Source: Bacteroidota bacterium (GTDB lineage: Bacteria; Bacteroidota; Bacteroidia; Cytophagales; Cyclobacteriaceae). From it: DNA of 7,027 bases. Position 1 is the first letter of the stretch, and each line of letters opens with the position of its first letter. Below the pieces are notes generated by a model. It saw only the letters and a list, made by a program, of their open reading frames with translations, did not search any database and had not been told where the DNA came from. Positions 6,981 through 7,027 of this stretch are shown in pieces. Position numbers and translations under genes: made by a program. The stretch lies in contig QGUY01000208.1 of NCBI GenBank assembly GCA_003242315.1, forward strand, positions 1-7,027. The letters run 5' to 3'.

Positions 6981-7027
6981 ATCGGAATAAAAAATACCGA
7001 ACTTAGATATTTGATGAGTGGACCAAA
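6965..7027 (-). promoter_or_regulatory. Candidate promoter region of the susCD operon
   Basis: Two weak matches to the Bacteroidota TTTG / TAnnTTTG promoter are seen on the minus strand. The first pairs TTTG at 7027-7024 with TAAGTTCG at 7005-6998, 18 bases apart, at the very edge of the window. The second is TTAATTTG at 6972-6965, without a good upstream partner, which would place the start about 30 bases before the ATG. The whole 96-base leader is AT-rich and contains no other gene. I cannot choose between the two. Confidence 0.3.

Noticed and set aside
1..7027. CRISPR array, tRNA or rRNA gene, or a phage-defence or toxin system
   Set aside because: No regularly spaced repeats, cloverleaf-like sequences or defence-type protein motifs were seen; nearly all the window is occupied by the genes listed.

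Overview
The window looks like chromosomal DNA from a Bacteroidota bacterium, most likely a Cytophagales-type free-living member (the order is inference). Four things point there. It holds a SusC/RagA receptor with its SusD/RagB-type lipoprotein, and a DUF4249 lipoprotein. Shine-Dalgarno sites are missing and the leaders are A-rich. Promoter-like sequences resemble the Bacteroidota TTTG / TAnnTTTG pattern. Base composition is close to balanced.

Layout, left to right. Positions 1-41 do not match the gene that follows and end in a sequence resembling an IS4/IS50-type insertion-sequence end. Positions 42-905 (+) are a DUF4249 gene lacking its first 85 codons, so it has no signal peptide or lipidation site. 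A 96-base spacer follows, containing a 33-base fragment similar to the susD-like gene further right and a candidate promoter. Positions 1002-2120 (+) are an intact DUF4249 lipoprotein gene, about 85% identical in protein to the truncated copy and gapless over the shared part. A strong hairpin plus T-run (2131-2160) terminates transcription arriving from the right. On the minus strand, 6931-3677 encodes a full-length SusC-type TonB-dependent receptor and 3664-2189 its SusD-type partner. They are 12 bases apart and evidently one operon ending at that terminator. The last 96 bases are the leader and probable promoter region of the operon.

How the genes work together: by family knowledge, the SusC-type protein is a 22-stranded TonB-driven outer-membrane channel, and the SusD-type lipoprotein is its substrate-capturing lid. 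No hydrolase, anti-sigma factor or regulator lies in the window, so the substrate cannot be named. DUF4249 proteins are outer-membrane lipoproteins of unknown function that usually lie beside a TonB-dependent receptor gene on the same strand. Here the intact one is convergent with the susCD pair and has no same-strand receptor within the window, so a functional link to this SusCD pair is uncertain.

I did not find a clearly new system. The points most worth checking are the abrupt junction at 41/42, the gapless tandem DUF4249 pair, and the susD-like scrap between them. Together they suggest a locus shaped by duplication, deletion and possibly IS insertion.
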